Assembly (NCBI GenBank): GCA_019022495.1
Contig: JAFEKR010000038.1
Location: 372,001-436,000 of the forward strand
Origin: Epichloe hybrida
Lineage: Eukaryota; Ascomycota; Sordariomycetes; Hypocreales; Clavicipitaceae
Length of the DNA: 64,000 nt
Direction: 5' to 3'
The position numbers and the translations under genes were made by a program. A model generated the notes under the pieces. The model was not told the origin of the DNA and ran no database searches. It saw nothing but the letters and a program-made list of their open reading frames with translations. Below are positions 1 to 10,245 of this stretch, one piece after another. The stretch's first letter is position 1. Every line of letters starts with the position of its first letter.

Positions 1-1090
1 ACATCCACACAGCAGGAAGTGTCCAAGAGGTGGACGTATGAGTCAGAGATTAAGCGACCTTATTTTCACGTCACCGAGCTGGAGCATTCGCAACTGAACA
101 ACTGGCGCAAGTATCTGGATTTTGAGGAAGCCGAGGGGGACTTTCAAAGAACCGTGTCACTCTATGAACGATGCATGGTGACTTGCGCCTTCTACGATGA
201 ACTCTGGTTCCGATATGCTCGGTGGATGGCCGCTCAAGACGGCAAGGACGAGGAAGTGCGCAACATATATATCCGAGCATCCATTTTTGTGCCAGTCAGC
301 CGGCCTGGAATTCGAATGCAATGGGCATACTTTGAAGAGGGCTCTGGAAGGATTGACGTTGCGTTGGATATCCATGCCGCCATCCTTATGAAACTGCCAG
401 ACTGTGTTGAGGTCATTGTCTCATGGGCGCACTTGCAACGCCGCCAAAAGGATACTGACGCCGCGATCCAAGTATACAGAGACCAGATTGATGCGCCGAC
501 CGTCGACCTGTACACCAAAGCTGCTCTAGTGGCAGAATGGGCCCAGATGTTGTGGAAGGCAAAGGGCTCAGCTGAAGAAGCACGAGCAGTTTTCCTGAAG
601 AATTCGCAGTGGTATGGCGACAGCCTGATATTCTGGGAGAAATGGTTCATCTTTGAGCTTGAGCAGTCCACGACTGGCGAGCAAGAAACAGATACCGCCG
701 AACGCATTAAGAAAGTGTTTGACGATTTCCGCACAGAGAGCCGTCTATCTATGGCTGTCAAGCGGGAGCTTGCCCGAGAGTACATGAACTATTTGGTACA
801 AAGAGGCGGCAAGGAAGCTATGAAGATCTTCTTGGAGGTGGACCGTGAAATGTTTGGGTAAGCGAAGGCAAGGCAGCATTGGCTCCAGATTTCAATCGCT
901 AATCGTGTTTGGTAGTCCCGTCTCAATATCAACTGCTGCCAAGTCAGCCACCGGAGCCAAGGAAAATGGCGCTACCGGTGTCGAGCTGGACGATGCTAGC
1001 AAGCGAAAAGCAGAGTCGAGACTGTTGGCCTTTTACGAAGTTCACGCAGAGCCCAATGCAACTGCCCAGGGACCGGCCGACTTCAACTAA
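1..1090 (+). CDS. prp39: Pre-mRNA-processing factor 39 (3' part)
   Basis: C-terminal 343 residues of a Prp39-family protein, a U1 snRNP-associated factor that helps commit pre-mRNA to splicing in the nucleus. The frame is open to the left edge, so the start lies outside the window. The protein is built of HAT (half-a-TPR) repeats: helical units with spaced Trp, Tyr and Pro, such as WRKYLDFE near residue 37 and LWFRYARWM near residue 67. Exons are 1-857 and 916-1090. The 58-nt intron begins GTAAGC, ends GGTAG and has a GCTAATC branch-like site. Splicing continues the frame into a short Lys/Ala-rich tail ending at TAA 1088-1090. Without splicing the ORF stops just after the donor. The family call rests on HAT spacing and recalled similarity and is fairly sure; Prp42 is a related alternative. 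Confidence 0.85.
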
Positions 1091-2063
1091 AGCGGTCTCG
1101 TTCTCTCTTGCAGTCTGACGAACCACCATTTGAGGTCGTGGAGCAAATCCAGTATGCGATGCAATACCCTTGGGTGTACATATCTGTGTTGTACTATGAT
1201 CACATGATCACAGGATATGAGGACATCATGGTTGTCTATACTTGAGGCCTGGTGACATGGACGGAGCTTGTGAATGAGCTCGGTCACCACTTCTGACTAT
1301 CAAGGTCTGACAATGGGACACCAAATTTTTCAAGATGCCTCTGGAGACAAGTCCTGGATACGCTTGTGAGGGAGGGGTGGTTGTAGAAAATGAGGGGCGC
1401 CGGCGCAGCATCGAGTAGCAGTTGGGGTTCAGCGTCGTGCTTCATGTTGATGATACTTTGTAGGAATAAGCAGGGCGAACTAGTTTAGACAATTCAACTT
1501 TTTTGCCAGAATTTGCGTTTGTGTAGGGTGCTCACAGGGTGCTCACAGGGTGCTCACAGGGTGCTCACAACAAACGACGTCATGATTCATTTGACGGATG
1601 GGGACATGGCAAACCGCACAATAAGTCGTTGGGAACAGACGGAGATTTGCACGTCTACCCGCATATTATCTGAAATGCAAACGAATTCAGTCTTACTGAA
1701 TGCTGTATGGTTGGAAAAAAGGATCTACCTCGTGGGTTGACCAAAGAACTGACCAAAGAGGAAGTGCAAAGTGAGTCGGAGGAGTCACTCAGCCGATTAG
1801 TGAGATTTGACAAAGTCCATTCTCACAAACGGGGCAAACACGGACCCCTTTCTGACACACCTTTTGTATACTTGACCTCTCTGACCTGTTCTCCTTGCCT
1901 CTGAACTGTCACCTTTATCATCAACGGATTTTGAGCTACTTTCCATATTTTCCTCCTTTGTGCCATTGGTCTTTCTATCTTGGCCTCTCTACTTGGTCCG
2001 TACCTTGGCTGAAAATAGGCTGCTCTTTCTCCTTCCTACCACCACTGTTTGGAAGTCGTCGAA
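1091..2063. other. Intergenic region between prp39 and the dynamin-like gene
   Basis: No convincing coding sequence. It holds the prp39 3' flank, a four-copy 11-bp tandem repeat (1526-1569) and, from about 1850, a pyrimidine-rich stretch typical of a fungal promoter and leader running up to the dynamin-like start codon. Confidence 0.6.
1526..1569. repeat. 11-bp tandem repeat, four perfect copies
   Basis: The unit GGGTGCTCACA occurs four times in succession without mismatch, in the intergenic region upstream of the dynamin-like gene. Confidence 0.95.
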
Positions 2064-4283
2064 ATGGCCGAGTCTGGAGTGACTCTCACGAGTCCAGATC
2101 GACTTCACAAGATCGATCAACTTCGTGAAAACAATGTCGGCACTCACATGCCGCTACCCCAGCTCGTCGTTGTCGGCGACCAGAGCTCCGGCAAGTCCTC
2201 GCTTCTTGAAAGTCTCACTGAGATTCCATTCCCCAACGGACAGGGCCTCTGTACCCGGTATGCCACGCAGATCACGCATCGTCGAGACGCAGTTCAAGAG
2301 GTTGTCGTGAGCATCATTCCTGGTCCGGATGCGACGGATGAGGAGAAGCAGGGACTGGCGTCATATCGTCGAACGGTGCAGTCAACTGCCGAGTTGCAGA
2401 ATCAATTTGAATCCATTCTGAGCGAAGTAAGTTTAAGGCTCTCTCTTCAAAGCCTTGAGCGTGGTGAAACACGGGGTGCTGACCCGTCTTTTTTTTTTTC
2501 CTACTCGCTGCTACAGGTCAATGCTCACATGGGGATCAGAACGAATGAGAACTCGACTGGCAGCAAGACGTTTAGTCGCGATGTCCTCAGAATTGAAAAG
2601 TGTGGCCCGAAAGAAGATTACTTGACCGTCATTGACGTCCCAGGTATATTCCGGAATACCGAAGAAGGTGTCACGACGGAGTTGGACAAAGTCATGGTCC
2701 TGGACATGGTCAAGAGCTACATTGAACAGGAGAGAACCATTATCCTGGCCGTTCTCCCCTGCACGGTGGATATCATGACTCAGGAGATTCTCAACCTCTC
2801 GGAGAAGTACGACGAGTCCGGAGAACGCACCTTGGGTGTCCTCACAAAACCAGATCTGCTCGTGGAGAGAAGCACCAAGACGGTCGTCTGCGATTTGGTC
2901 AACGGGAAAAAAAGACCCCTGAATCTTGGCTACTATGTAGTGAGGAACAGGGGCGCCGATGAACAGGCCGCCGACGGTGGCAGTACCCAAGGCCGCGAGA
3001 AGATGTTCCAGGAAGAGCCCTGGTGTCACTTGCCTCCAGATCGTGTCGGCGTGGTCGCACTCCGGGAGCGTTTGCAAGACCTCCTGGGCCACATAACAGA
3101 CAAGGCATTCCCTAAGCTCAGGGCTGAAGCAAGGAAGATGCTCCTTGCTTGCGAGAAGTCTCTGGACGATCTCGGCGTCTCGAGACGGACAGAACGGGAC
3201 CAGCAGATGTATCTGAGTGAGATTGCTGGACATTTCCAGAGAATCGTTCGCGGCGCACTTGATGCGAGCTATTCGTCTCATCCGGAGCTTGAGAGCGACG
3301 ACCTCCGACTCATCACTGACATTGTCAATCTCACGGAGCAATTCAACCACGATTTCATCAGCAGGTCGAATGTGTATGACTTTGAGAATGGAGAAGATCC
3401 ATGTTGCAGTGAAGAGAACGGCCAACATATGAACATCAGGGTGCCTACATCATTGAAAAACGGTACCTCCAAGTTTCCAGAACTGGACCCCATTGTTGAC
3501 TTGGACTTGTCCAGCACGTATGTTTCCGGAGGAAGCATCATGGAATGGATTGGCCAAATGTACAACCGCTCTCGCGGTGTCGAGCTGGGTACATTTGGAT
3601 CCGGTCTGCTTTCCAGCGCGTTCCGAGAGCAGACGCAGAATTGGGAGCCAATGGTGAGATCATACCTCAGCAAGGTCGTCGTGGTAATCCATCACTTCAT
3701 CGTCACCATCATTGGCAAGATTTGTACCGACTCCAAGGTCGTCGGGGAACTGAGGTTCATCATGGACAACGAGCTTCTCAGCAGATACCAAGCTGCAATG
3801 GACGAAGCAGTGTTCTTGGTCGGCCTCGAGAGAGACAACAAGCCATATACGCTGAACGCCTCCTTCAACTCTACGCTTCGGGGGGCGCGAGGTCTCCGGA
3901 TCACGGAGCCGTTGAGAAAGGACTGTCACGACGAAAGCTTCCCCGAGGATCGGAAGCTTTTCGAACTGGAGACGGTTGTAAAGGTGATGCAGGGGAAGAC
4001 AAACGGGCAGGAGGCCAGTGAAAACATTCACGACATCCTCAAGGCCTACTACAAGGTGGCACGCGACCGTATCGTGGACACGGTGTTCCGCCAGGCTGTT
4101 GACCACTGTTTGCTGACCGGGCCGATGAGCCCTCTGAGCCTGTTTTCGGAGAAATGGGTGCTCAAGCTGGACGAACAGAACCTTGCATCTATTGCTGGAG
4201 AGCCGCGTCGAATTGTGAAAAAGCGGGAGGCGCTGATGAAGAAGATTTCGGACTTGAAATCAGCTCTTCATATTTTGCGATAG
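2064..4283 (+). CDS. Dynamin-like GTPase (Mx/Vps1-type)
   Basis: Large dynamin-superfamily GTPase of about 709 residues, predicted to bind membranes and hydrolyse GTP during fission or remodelling. GTPase motifs are visible: P-loop GDQSSGKSS (38-46), DVPG (161-164) and TKPD (231-234). A long helical middle/stalk region follows, then a GTPase-effector-like C-terminus rich in Lys, Arg and Leu. There is no obvious PH domain or proline-rich tail, which fits the fungal Mx-like group of unknown cargo. The start is ATG 2064; an upstream in-frame TTG is not a plausible start. Exons are 2064-2426 and 2517-4283. The 90-nt intron (GTAAGT...CTACAG, with a T-run) is a multiple of three and has no stop, so the unspliced frame also stays open. 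It was called because the 30 residues it encodes are low-complexity and interrupt the conserved GTPase domain. Exact cellular role unknown. Confidence 0.88.
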   Translation: MAESGVTLTSPDRLHKIDQLRENNVGTHMPLPQLVVVGDQSSGKSSLLESLTEIPFPNGQGLCTRYATQITHRRDAVQEVVVSIIPGPDATDEEKQGLASYRRTVQSTAELQNQFESILSEVSLRLSLQSLERGETRGADPSFFFSYSLLQVNAHMGIRTNENSTGSKTFSRDVLRIEKCGPKEDYLTVIDVPGIFRNTEEGVTTELDKVMVLDMVKSYIEQERTIILAVLPCTVDIMTQEILNLSEKYDESGERTLGVLTKPDLLVERSTKTVVCDLVNGKKRPLNLGYYVVRNRGADEQAADGGSTQGREKMFQEEPWCHLPPDRVGVVALRERLQDLLGHITDKAFPKLRAEARKMLLACEKSLDDLGVSRRTERDQQMYLSEIAGHFQRIVRGALDASYSSHPELESDDLRLITDIVNLTEQFNHDFISRSNVYDFENGEDPCCSEENGQHMNIRVPTSLKNGTSKFPELDPIVDLDLSSTYVSGGSIMEWIGQMYNRSRGVELGTFGSGLLSSAFREQTQNWEPMVRSYLSKVVVVIHHFIVTIIGKICTDSKVVGELRFIMDNELLSRYQAAMDEAVFLVGLERDNKPYTLNASFNSTLRGARGLRITEPLRKDCHDESFPEDRKLFELETVVKVMQGKTNGQEASENIHDILKAYYKVARDRIVDTVFRQAVDHCLLTGPMSPLSLFSEKWVLKLDEQNLASIAGEPRRIVKKREALMKKISDLKSALHILR

Positions 4284-6186
4284 TTTGGACATGAGAGTGG
4301 CGGAAGGATGATGCACCAGTTTGGGGAGCTTGTCTGTAGTGCTCAGATGATGCTTTGGTTGTGGTCAGGTATTAGGATATGGTTTGCAAGGAATAGATGA
4401 CCATGATACTACCGGAGAAAGTCTGAAAGGTAGATCTTGTTACGATACGAAATGTATGATATAATGAGTGTGAAGGTTCTGATAGATTCAACTAGCTAGA
4501 GGTCAGAGCTATAGTCTAATATAGGGAGGGGTTCTAGGTCACGTGCAGGCCACATCCTAAGTCCTATGACACTGACAGGCCACTTGTCGATTCTAGCACG
4601 TAACAGTAACTCGATTTGAATCAAGACTCGATAAGGTGCTGTTCCTCATGATAGCCTTTGGATGAGGCGTATCAGAAGGTATCAAAAGTGCTGATAGAGA
4701 TGACCCAGCTCGCGCCGTGAGGGACACTTTACATATAGGCAGGCTAAGACAGCAGAACGAGACTTTCTCCTCCTCCGAATCATGAAAATTTTTTATGGCC
4801 CATAAGGTCTTATCAAGAACGATATGTACATGTTGGAAAGGCCAGGAGTCGAGAACATCGGATTTCAGCTTAGGATCGTCGCTTGGTGTGTGGATGAGTC
4901 GTGTGAATTGCCTCGGGGCGCAGTGATTTTTTTGCTGGGCCCGCCACCATGTCCTATAGTATATTTGTAGTATAAATATATAGTAGCTTTCCTAAATAGT
5001 AAAAGGCTCTAATAAAAATTAGCAATTTTTTTTTACATATAACTGAATAGGTAATTAAGGCGCCTAGATAGCCAGGATAACTAAACAATCCGGCCTGAAA
5101 GTCGCTTTCAAAGAAAACACTACAGATTATGAATCACATTTTTAAGCGATTTGGAGCCCGCCCAAGGCGTGGTAGGGTACCCCCGAGCAACTCACTGAGT
5201 CATAGTATCCTACGACCAACGAGGCCATACATAAATGCCCTGATGCAGCGGCACTTGCCGTATGGGTACGCCTACATATGTAAAGTTTGTGAAATTTCGA
5301 TGGAATCCAGCCAGATATCATGTTATTGTGCTAACCGATGGCGCTATGGACGGTGTACCCGCTTGGGTACTAGGATCATCCAAGCAGCTCGGCGTTACTG
5401 CTAGCATTGGCTTTAGTTCGGCAAGGTACCGGTCTAAAAGCCATTGAATGATCCAAAGATCCACGGTTTTCATGAAGGAATACCCATGATCCAGGTACTA
5501 TATAAGACGCCTCCGATTACACTTCTTGTGACTAAGATGGCTAGCTAATACACAGCTTTCAACACGGTCATTATATCAACCAAGCTGATCAATTCGTTGC
5601 GGCCTTTGGTCTATCATCATCGAATCGATATTCATAGCAAAAGATGACGTCTAGTTGTATCTGCCAACATAGGCCCTCTTGTGGTTTGTCTGCTGGGAAT
5701 CGCTCCAACCGTCACATCTGTCCTGCATTAACAACTGAAATTGGTCCCACTTCGGAGCCCCTCACGAGTTCAACCAAAATTCCCTACATATGTACTATCT
5801 TCGCCTCCGTGGGATGAGGTCAGTTTTTGTAGTGTAGTAGGAATCAGGTTCTCCACGCTATCGTCATCTGCTATGATATGGGCGGGTGACTTTTCAGGGT
5901 CAACCTTGCTCCCGAAACCAACTAGCTACTACTTCTACTCCGTATTCTGAGTAATACGAAAGGGAAAAAAAAAAATCAATCTCGCGGCCACTCGTCACAT
6001 AGATCAGAGATTTCAGGGAGGAGCGTTGTGAACGCATCCTTCAAAGTGTTATCTGGACTTCTTCTGGCTGATATCAGCCATCGCATTGGAATCCGCTGCT
6101 TTAAAAACTCGGTTCCGTCCCCTTGCCTTGGAGGCAAATCCCATGAATGTTTGTATCGCATTATTGTTCCATGTTCTCAATTCGCA
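4284..6186. other. Repeat-bearing intergenic region upstream of the enterotoxin-A-like gene
   Basis: AT-rich sequence with many short stop-broken frames and no gene I can support. It includes the LTR-like unit at 4438-4605. A 91-codon ORF at 5129-5404 and an overlapping one at 5262-5447 have no recognisable domain. The base composition and repeat content differ from the conserved gene blocks on either side, marking the start of an accessory region. Confidence 0.6.
4438..4605 (+). repeat. LTR-like dispersed repeat, copy 1 (TG...CA)
   Basis: 168-bp unit starting TGTTACG and ending CGTAACA. Its last 117 bases match 9827-9943 with 11 mismatches by eye, and its 3' end matches the arms of the fold-back element at 9325-9765. 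No target duplication is evident here. The TG...CA ends resemble a solo LTR. Confidence 0.7.
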
Positions 6187-7005
6187 ATGACGTGTTTCTA
6201 CAATTTCTGGGTCAGAACGATTACCCTATCGGCCTTCCTCTGGCCGGTAGTTTGTTCTCCGCTGGCCGCAACGGTTGACCTCTCTTTCTCGAAGCGTGAG
6301 ACGACTGGAGCTAATGAAACATTGTTCGTTTTCCGTGGTGACAAAAGATCCCCGCAGCTGATCAACTCGACGGGAGGTTTTTTCCCTTATTCATCTCTAC
6401 CTCCGACAGAACTCGGTGCCTACTCCATCTACAATCACGTGCACGGAAAGGCACATGGAACTCGGCAAACGATATATATATCGACGACGACCGAGTTCTG
6501 TGTCGCCAGACGCTTCGCAAAAAACGGGAATGGAGGCGGATACGTATACCATATTCATGCTACTCCAAACATGATAGATGTTGTCGCTTCTCTCCAGGGA
6601 AACGAGAAGATGGTTAACCAGGAGAAAGAGATGATTGCCATGGGTGTGATTACATGGCGTCAGGTAATCGGGTGGTTCTATATCGAGCCCGATGTACCCA
6701 TGTACAAGCATATCTATGGATTCAAGTACCTACAAACACCCTCATCTCGGTGCAAGAAGGGCAATTACACAAGCAATCCTGATTATGATCCGACTTTCAA
6801 CGAGCTCACCACAAGCGGGCCTCAGCCGCAGCTCGCTGGTACCGACGTGTCAGAAGATGGAATTACCTGGCTATGGCACTCTATAATAGGGGCAAATAAT
6901 AGCGCCGGGAAGCTGCTAAAAAAACATGCTAGAGAATTCATGGAACGAACGGCGCTGCCGCTCGGTGGGATAAACATGACAATGCTCTTCGATGTCGACG
7001 GTTGA
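6187..7005 (+). CDS. Secreted heat-labile enterotoxin A-chain-like ADP-ribosyltransferase
   Basis: Intact 272-residue protein resembling the catalytic A chain of the cholera/heat-labile enterotoxin ADP-ribosyltransferase family. Such enzymes transfer ADP-ribose from NAD+ to a target protein; the fungal ones are presumed secreted effectors. Active-site landmarks are in the expected order: the NAD-binding arginine in FRGD (Arg50) followed by a GGFFP turn, an STT triplet near residues 99-102, the HATPNM strand near 124-129, and the E-x-E pair Glu146/Glu148. Start chosen at ATG 6187 because residues 1-28 form a signal peptide (hydrophobic core TLSAFLWPVV). The ORF also runs in frame back to 6028, which would bury that signal. 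The region after residue 180 has no recognised domain. Single exon, alone in a repeat-dense block. Such families are expanded in insect-pathogenic Hypocreales. Target and activity are not known from sequence. Confidence 0.85.
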   Translation: MTCFYNFWVRTITLSAFLWPVVCSPLAATVDLSFSKRETTGANETLFVFRGDKRSPQLINSTGGFFPYSSLPPTELGAYSIYNHVHGKAHGTRQTIYISTTTEFCVARRFAKNGNGGGYVYHIHATPNMIDVVASLQGNEKMVNQEKEMIAMGVITWRQVIGWFYIEPDVPMYKHIYGFKYLQTPSSRCKKGNYTSNPDYDPTFNELTTSGPQPQLAGTDVSEDGITWLWHSIIGANNSAGKLLKKHAREFMERTALPLGGINMTMLFDVDG

Positions 7006-7752
7006 TAACTACCCTGCGAGCCTTGGTGTTAGTAGCACCACGGGATAATGCACTAGTGCAGTCTGGTCTATTGTAATTTGTCACGACTTCGGTCGGGTTA
7101 ATATAATAGTATGATATAATGAAACAGAGGGAAGAACTACCCTCTGCCCTCTCTGCCTCCATGCTCCTGACATGTATGCAAAGTCAGGGCAAAGTTCGCA
7201 CTGGCTCGTGGATCAGACCCTTATTAGATCTTTAAGCGCGGCGTAACATTCTTCTAGAGCTAGGTTAGTTCATTATATATATTACTTAGTCTTCCTTTAA
7301 TCCGACCGTCAGATCTTGTTGACCTTTGCTCTGACCTTTAGATTCGTTGACCTTCGATTCGACCGTCAATCTGACCAATTGATCAAGCTATCCCTTTCAC
7401 TAGGCCTGATAGCTCCCTCAGGCATCGCTTCCATTGTCAGATTCTTCGATTTTCGAAGACCTTCGACCTTCGATCCGTTGATTCAGACCTTTGCATCAAT
7501 TGATCGTGCGAATTCGATTAACCCGAAGACCTTCGACCTTCGATCCGTTAATTTGAAGACCTTCGATTCTTCGACCTTCGATTTGCTTCGATCCGTTCGT
7601 TGACCTTCAACCCGACCTTCACCCCGACCGTCAAATCCGACAAATTCGTAAATTTCGATCGCTAGCCTCCCCCCTAGGCAACTTCCTTACAAACCCGATA
7701 AAGCTCGCTATAATGCTTCTCTTGCACCAGCTAGATCAGTGCGAGCAACAGC

Positions 7753-8527
7753 GATTATAGCAGCTTTATTGATTGATTTTTATATATTTTTTGCATCATT
7801 GGTTGTGGCTAATGCATCTAATATATATAAAGCACAATTATTGCTAGCAATACCTAGCTAGTAAAACGATTAACATGCAAATCATTATAGCCGCAGTAAT
7901 AAAAACCTATAATAGGAACAAGCTCTAAGGTCACAAATACGGGGGGCTGTAAGGTTAGAGCAAAGTTTGCGATAAACTTAGTGGCTATAGTAGCTTTATA
8001 AGCAAGATTATTTGCGCTAGCGTAGCCACAAAGTTTATCGCAAACTTTGCTCTAACCTCACAGCCCCCCATATTTGTGACCTTAGAGTGTTGGTTACACC
8101 AAGGAACGTTGCACTAGTGCGAAAGGGTTGAATTCAATGAGGTTGATGATGATGGCTAAGAATGAGAGAGAGAAGGAGAGGAATCTAGCTAGGAGAGAAG
8201 GTGGGCGAAAAAGTGAGAAGAGTGGGGCTGCAGTGCGGGGTAGCCTGCGATGCGACCAATCGAATCGCGTGCATCCCTTCGGTGGCTCCACCCTTTGGCC
8301 ACGGTCGGACCGACTATCGTCCGAAGGTCCGAAGGAAGCCACATATGTAGTAGAGCTTGTTCCTATTATAGGTTTTATTTATTACCATAGTTATGATTTT
8401 TTATCTATTAATTATTATACTAGCTAGGTATTGCTAGCAATAATTGTGTTCTTATAAATCAGATGCATTGGCCACAACTAATGACACAAAAAAATATATA
8501 TACAAAAATCAATAAGCAAGATTATCA
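7753..8527. repeat. Large imperfect inverted repeat (fold-back-like)
   Basis: The left arm (about 7753-7927) and right arm (about 8352-8527) are imperfect reverse complements. Shared blocks include CCTATAATAGGAACAAGCTC, AATTATTGCTAGCAATACC and a T-rich outer end. The interior carries a second palindrome (7923-8087) and about 260 bp of other sequence, suggesting one element inserted within another. Confidence 0.8.
7923..8087. repeat. Near-perfect hairpin, 64-bp arms
   Basis: Arms 7923-7986 and 8024-8087 are reverse complements with three mismatches, around a 37-nt loop. Both arms carry CTCTAAGGTCACAAATA at the outer end. MITE-like or fold-back structure; no ORF. Confidence 0.9.
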
Positions 8528-9225
8528 GCGCCGAACCTGTGGCATCTGTAGGAAGACCTTCCCTTCAAATCAGGTCTTTAAACACCTCAAGGACCTATGC
8601 CCAGCCATTCAGCAATTCCAACAGATTCAACAGCAGCTAGATTAGCAAGTCTAACAGCAACTGCAGCAGCAGTTCCAGTGGCAGCAAGAACAGCACCAAC
8701 GGGACCTTCAGGACCTAAGGGCCTGATATTAATGGCAGCAGCAATTACAGCAGCAAATTTAATGGCAGCACAGCAGATACAGGACCTTTAACAGAAGCTA
8801 GCGATAGAAGAGGATGACTTCCAGCAGCTCGAAGACCTCGTCAAGGAAGACTTTGAACAACGCAATGACCTTCAAAGGCAGCTAGCCTGTCAGCGAATTC
8901 GTCAGCCAATTCAACAGCCTGACCGAATTCTAGGTCCTTTGCAACGCTCGTTGCCTGACCCTCTGCGTTGACTAGCCAAGCTATTAATTATCAGATCTAT
9001 CAGCCTGATCAATATGAATATCTATACGACTATCAATATGATAGCGACTCGAACTATCAATCTAACCGTCAACCTGACCGTCAACCTGATTAATCTGATC
9101 AATCCGACCGCTATAGCTACAGATCCCGTAGGTCAAGTTATCAACCTGACGACTAATTCGAGGACCAATTTAATGACCAATTCGATGACCGATTTGATGA
9201 CCGCAGGACCTGACGATCTATCTGA
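8463..9225 (+). pseudogene. Decayed zinc-finger/Gln-rich ORF, probably retroelement-derived
   Basis: The start of the frame encodes a C2HC-type finger with cysteines in CGIC, then an H-x4-C end (HLKDLC), followed by a run rich in Gln, Asp and Tyr. Downstream the same reading pattern (QQQ, QQL, DDRFDD) is broken by many TAG and TAA codons placed where CAG, CAA or TGG would be expected. Finger-plus-Gln-rich proteins of this kind occur in fungal retroelements, but no polymerase or integrase is visible here. The damage pattern fits C-to-T change on a once-open frame. Boundaries are approximate and the family is not identified. Confidence 0.5.
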
Positions 9226-9324
9226 CTGAATTCCCTTGCGAGAGCCCGCTTCCTAGCTTGTTGCAAATTCGTTAGATCTTAGATAGCTGGGACAGCTATC
9301 TCTTTTATCCGTGGTGCCCGCATT

Positions 9325-9765
9325 TGTTACGTGCTAGAATTGACAAGTGGCCTGTTAGTGCCACAAGACCTCGGATGTGGCCAGTACGTGACACCCCTTA
9401 TCGTGCAGAGCCAGCACGTAACAAGTGGTAGCAATTATTCTCCGATCGTTGCGCCGGTGACCCGAATACAGAAGCCTTTGAATTCTGGGTATGCGTTGTC
9501 AAAAGCCCAAAACTGGTGGACAAGGCGTAGTTCATTTTCAGCAACTGCGAAGTTACGCTGATAATCTCCGTATTGACGTCGTAAACGGTCAGTTTTGGAC
9601 ATGAAGCTTCTGTATCCGGGTCACCGGAAGGGCGCAATGATCGAAGAGTAATTGCTACCGCTTGTTACGTGCTGGCTCTGCACGATAAGGGGTGTCACGT
9701 ACTGGCCACATCCGAGGTCTTGTGGCACTAACAGGCCACTCATTTGTCAATTCTAGGACGTAACA
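9325..9765. repeat. Fold-back element with TGTTACG...CGTAACA ends
   Basis: Arms of about 150 bp (9325-9475 and 9610-9765) are reverse complements with few differences. Each arm begins with a unit of about 98 bp itself bounded by TGTTACGTGCT and AGCACGTAACA-like ends. The arms match the 3' ends of the units at 4438-4605 and 9771-9943, so all belong to one family. The central 130 bp has no coding capacity. Confidence 0.85.
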
Positions 9766-9770
9766 GGACC

Positions 9771-9943
9771 TGTCACGATATAGAATGTAATAAGGTATGA
9801 ATGAGTGTGAAGGTTGTTGTTCAATTCAACTAGCTAGAGGTCAGAGCTATCGTCTAATATAGGGAGGGGCTCCAGGTCACGTGCCAGCCACATCCGAGGT
9901 CTTGTGGCACTGACAGGCCACTTGTCAATTCTAGCACGTAACA
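9771..9943 (+). repeat. LTR-like unit, copy 2, flanked by GGACC
   Basis: 173-bp unit starting TGTCACG and ending CGTAACA, flanked on both sides by GGACC (9766-9770 and 9944-9948). TG...CA ends plus a 5-bp direct repeat are the signature of a solo LTR. Because the neighbouring fold-back also ends CGTAACAGGACC, a local duplication is a possible alternative. Confidence 0.7.
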
Positions 9944-10187
9944 GGACCGGTGCCGGGCCACGCACAAACGCAAAGGGGGTTTTCTTCCTATTTAAGGGTT
10001 TTCCCTTTTGACTAACTAGAAGGAGTACCAGAGCTAATCCTACATAGAGCTAGCTAGTGTATATAATATATATAATATATATATATATATATATAGGGCG
10101 TGGGTATTAAGCAACCCACTTTTGTTATTTAGCAACCCCGTGGGCCGTCATGTGGCTAGGAGGCCAGTTGGCTCGTTACTAGCTAAC

Positions 10188-10245
10188 TGTAAGAACCCAG
10201 AAGGTGTGCTGAATTCCCTAATAGACCAAAAGATCCGTCAATGCT
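10188..10245 (+). repeat. Single arm of the MITE family seen at 35468-35718
   Basis: Starts TGTAAGAACCCAGAAGGTG and matches the left arm of the complete element at 35468 with a few differences. No matching inverted arm was seen nearby, so this is a fragment. Confidence 0.85.

Noticed and set aside
5129..5447. Two overlapping ORFs, one with a VIVLTDG motif faintly like malic enzyme
   Set aside because: Only a few residues match, the spacing is wrong, and stops surround the segment. Not enough to call a gene or relic.
6028..6186. 53-codon N-terminal extension of the enterotoxin-A-like ORF
   Set aside because: It would place the hydrophobic signal peptide internally; ATG 6187 gives a normal secreted protein.
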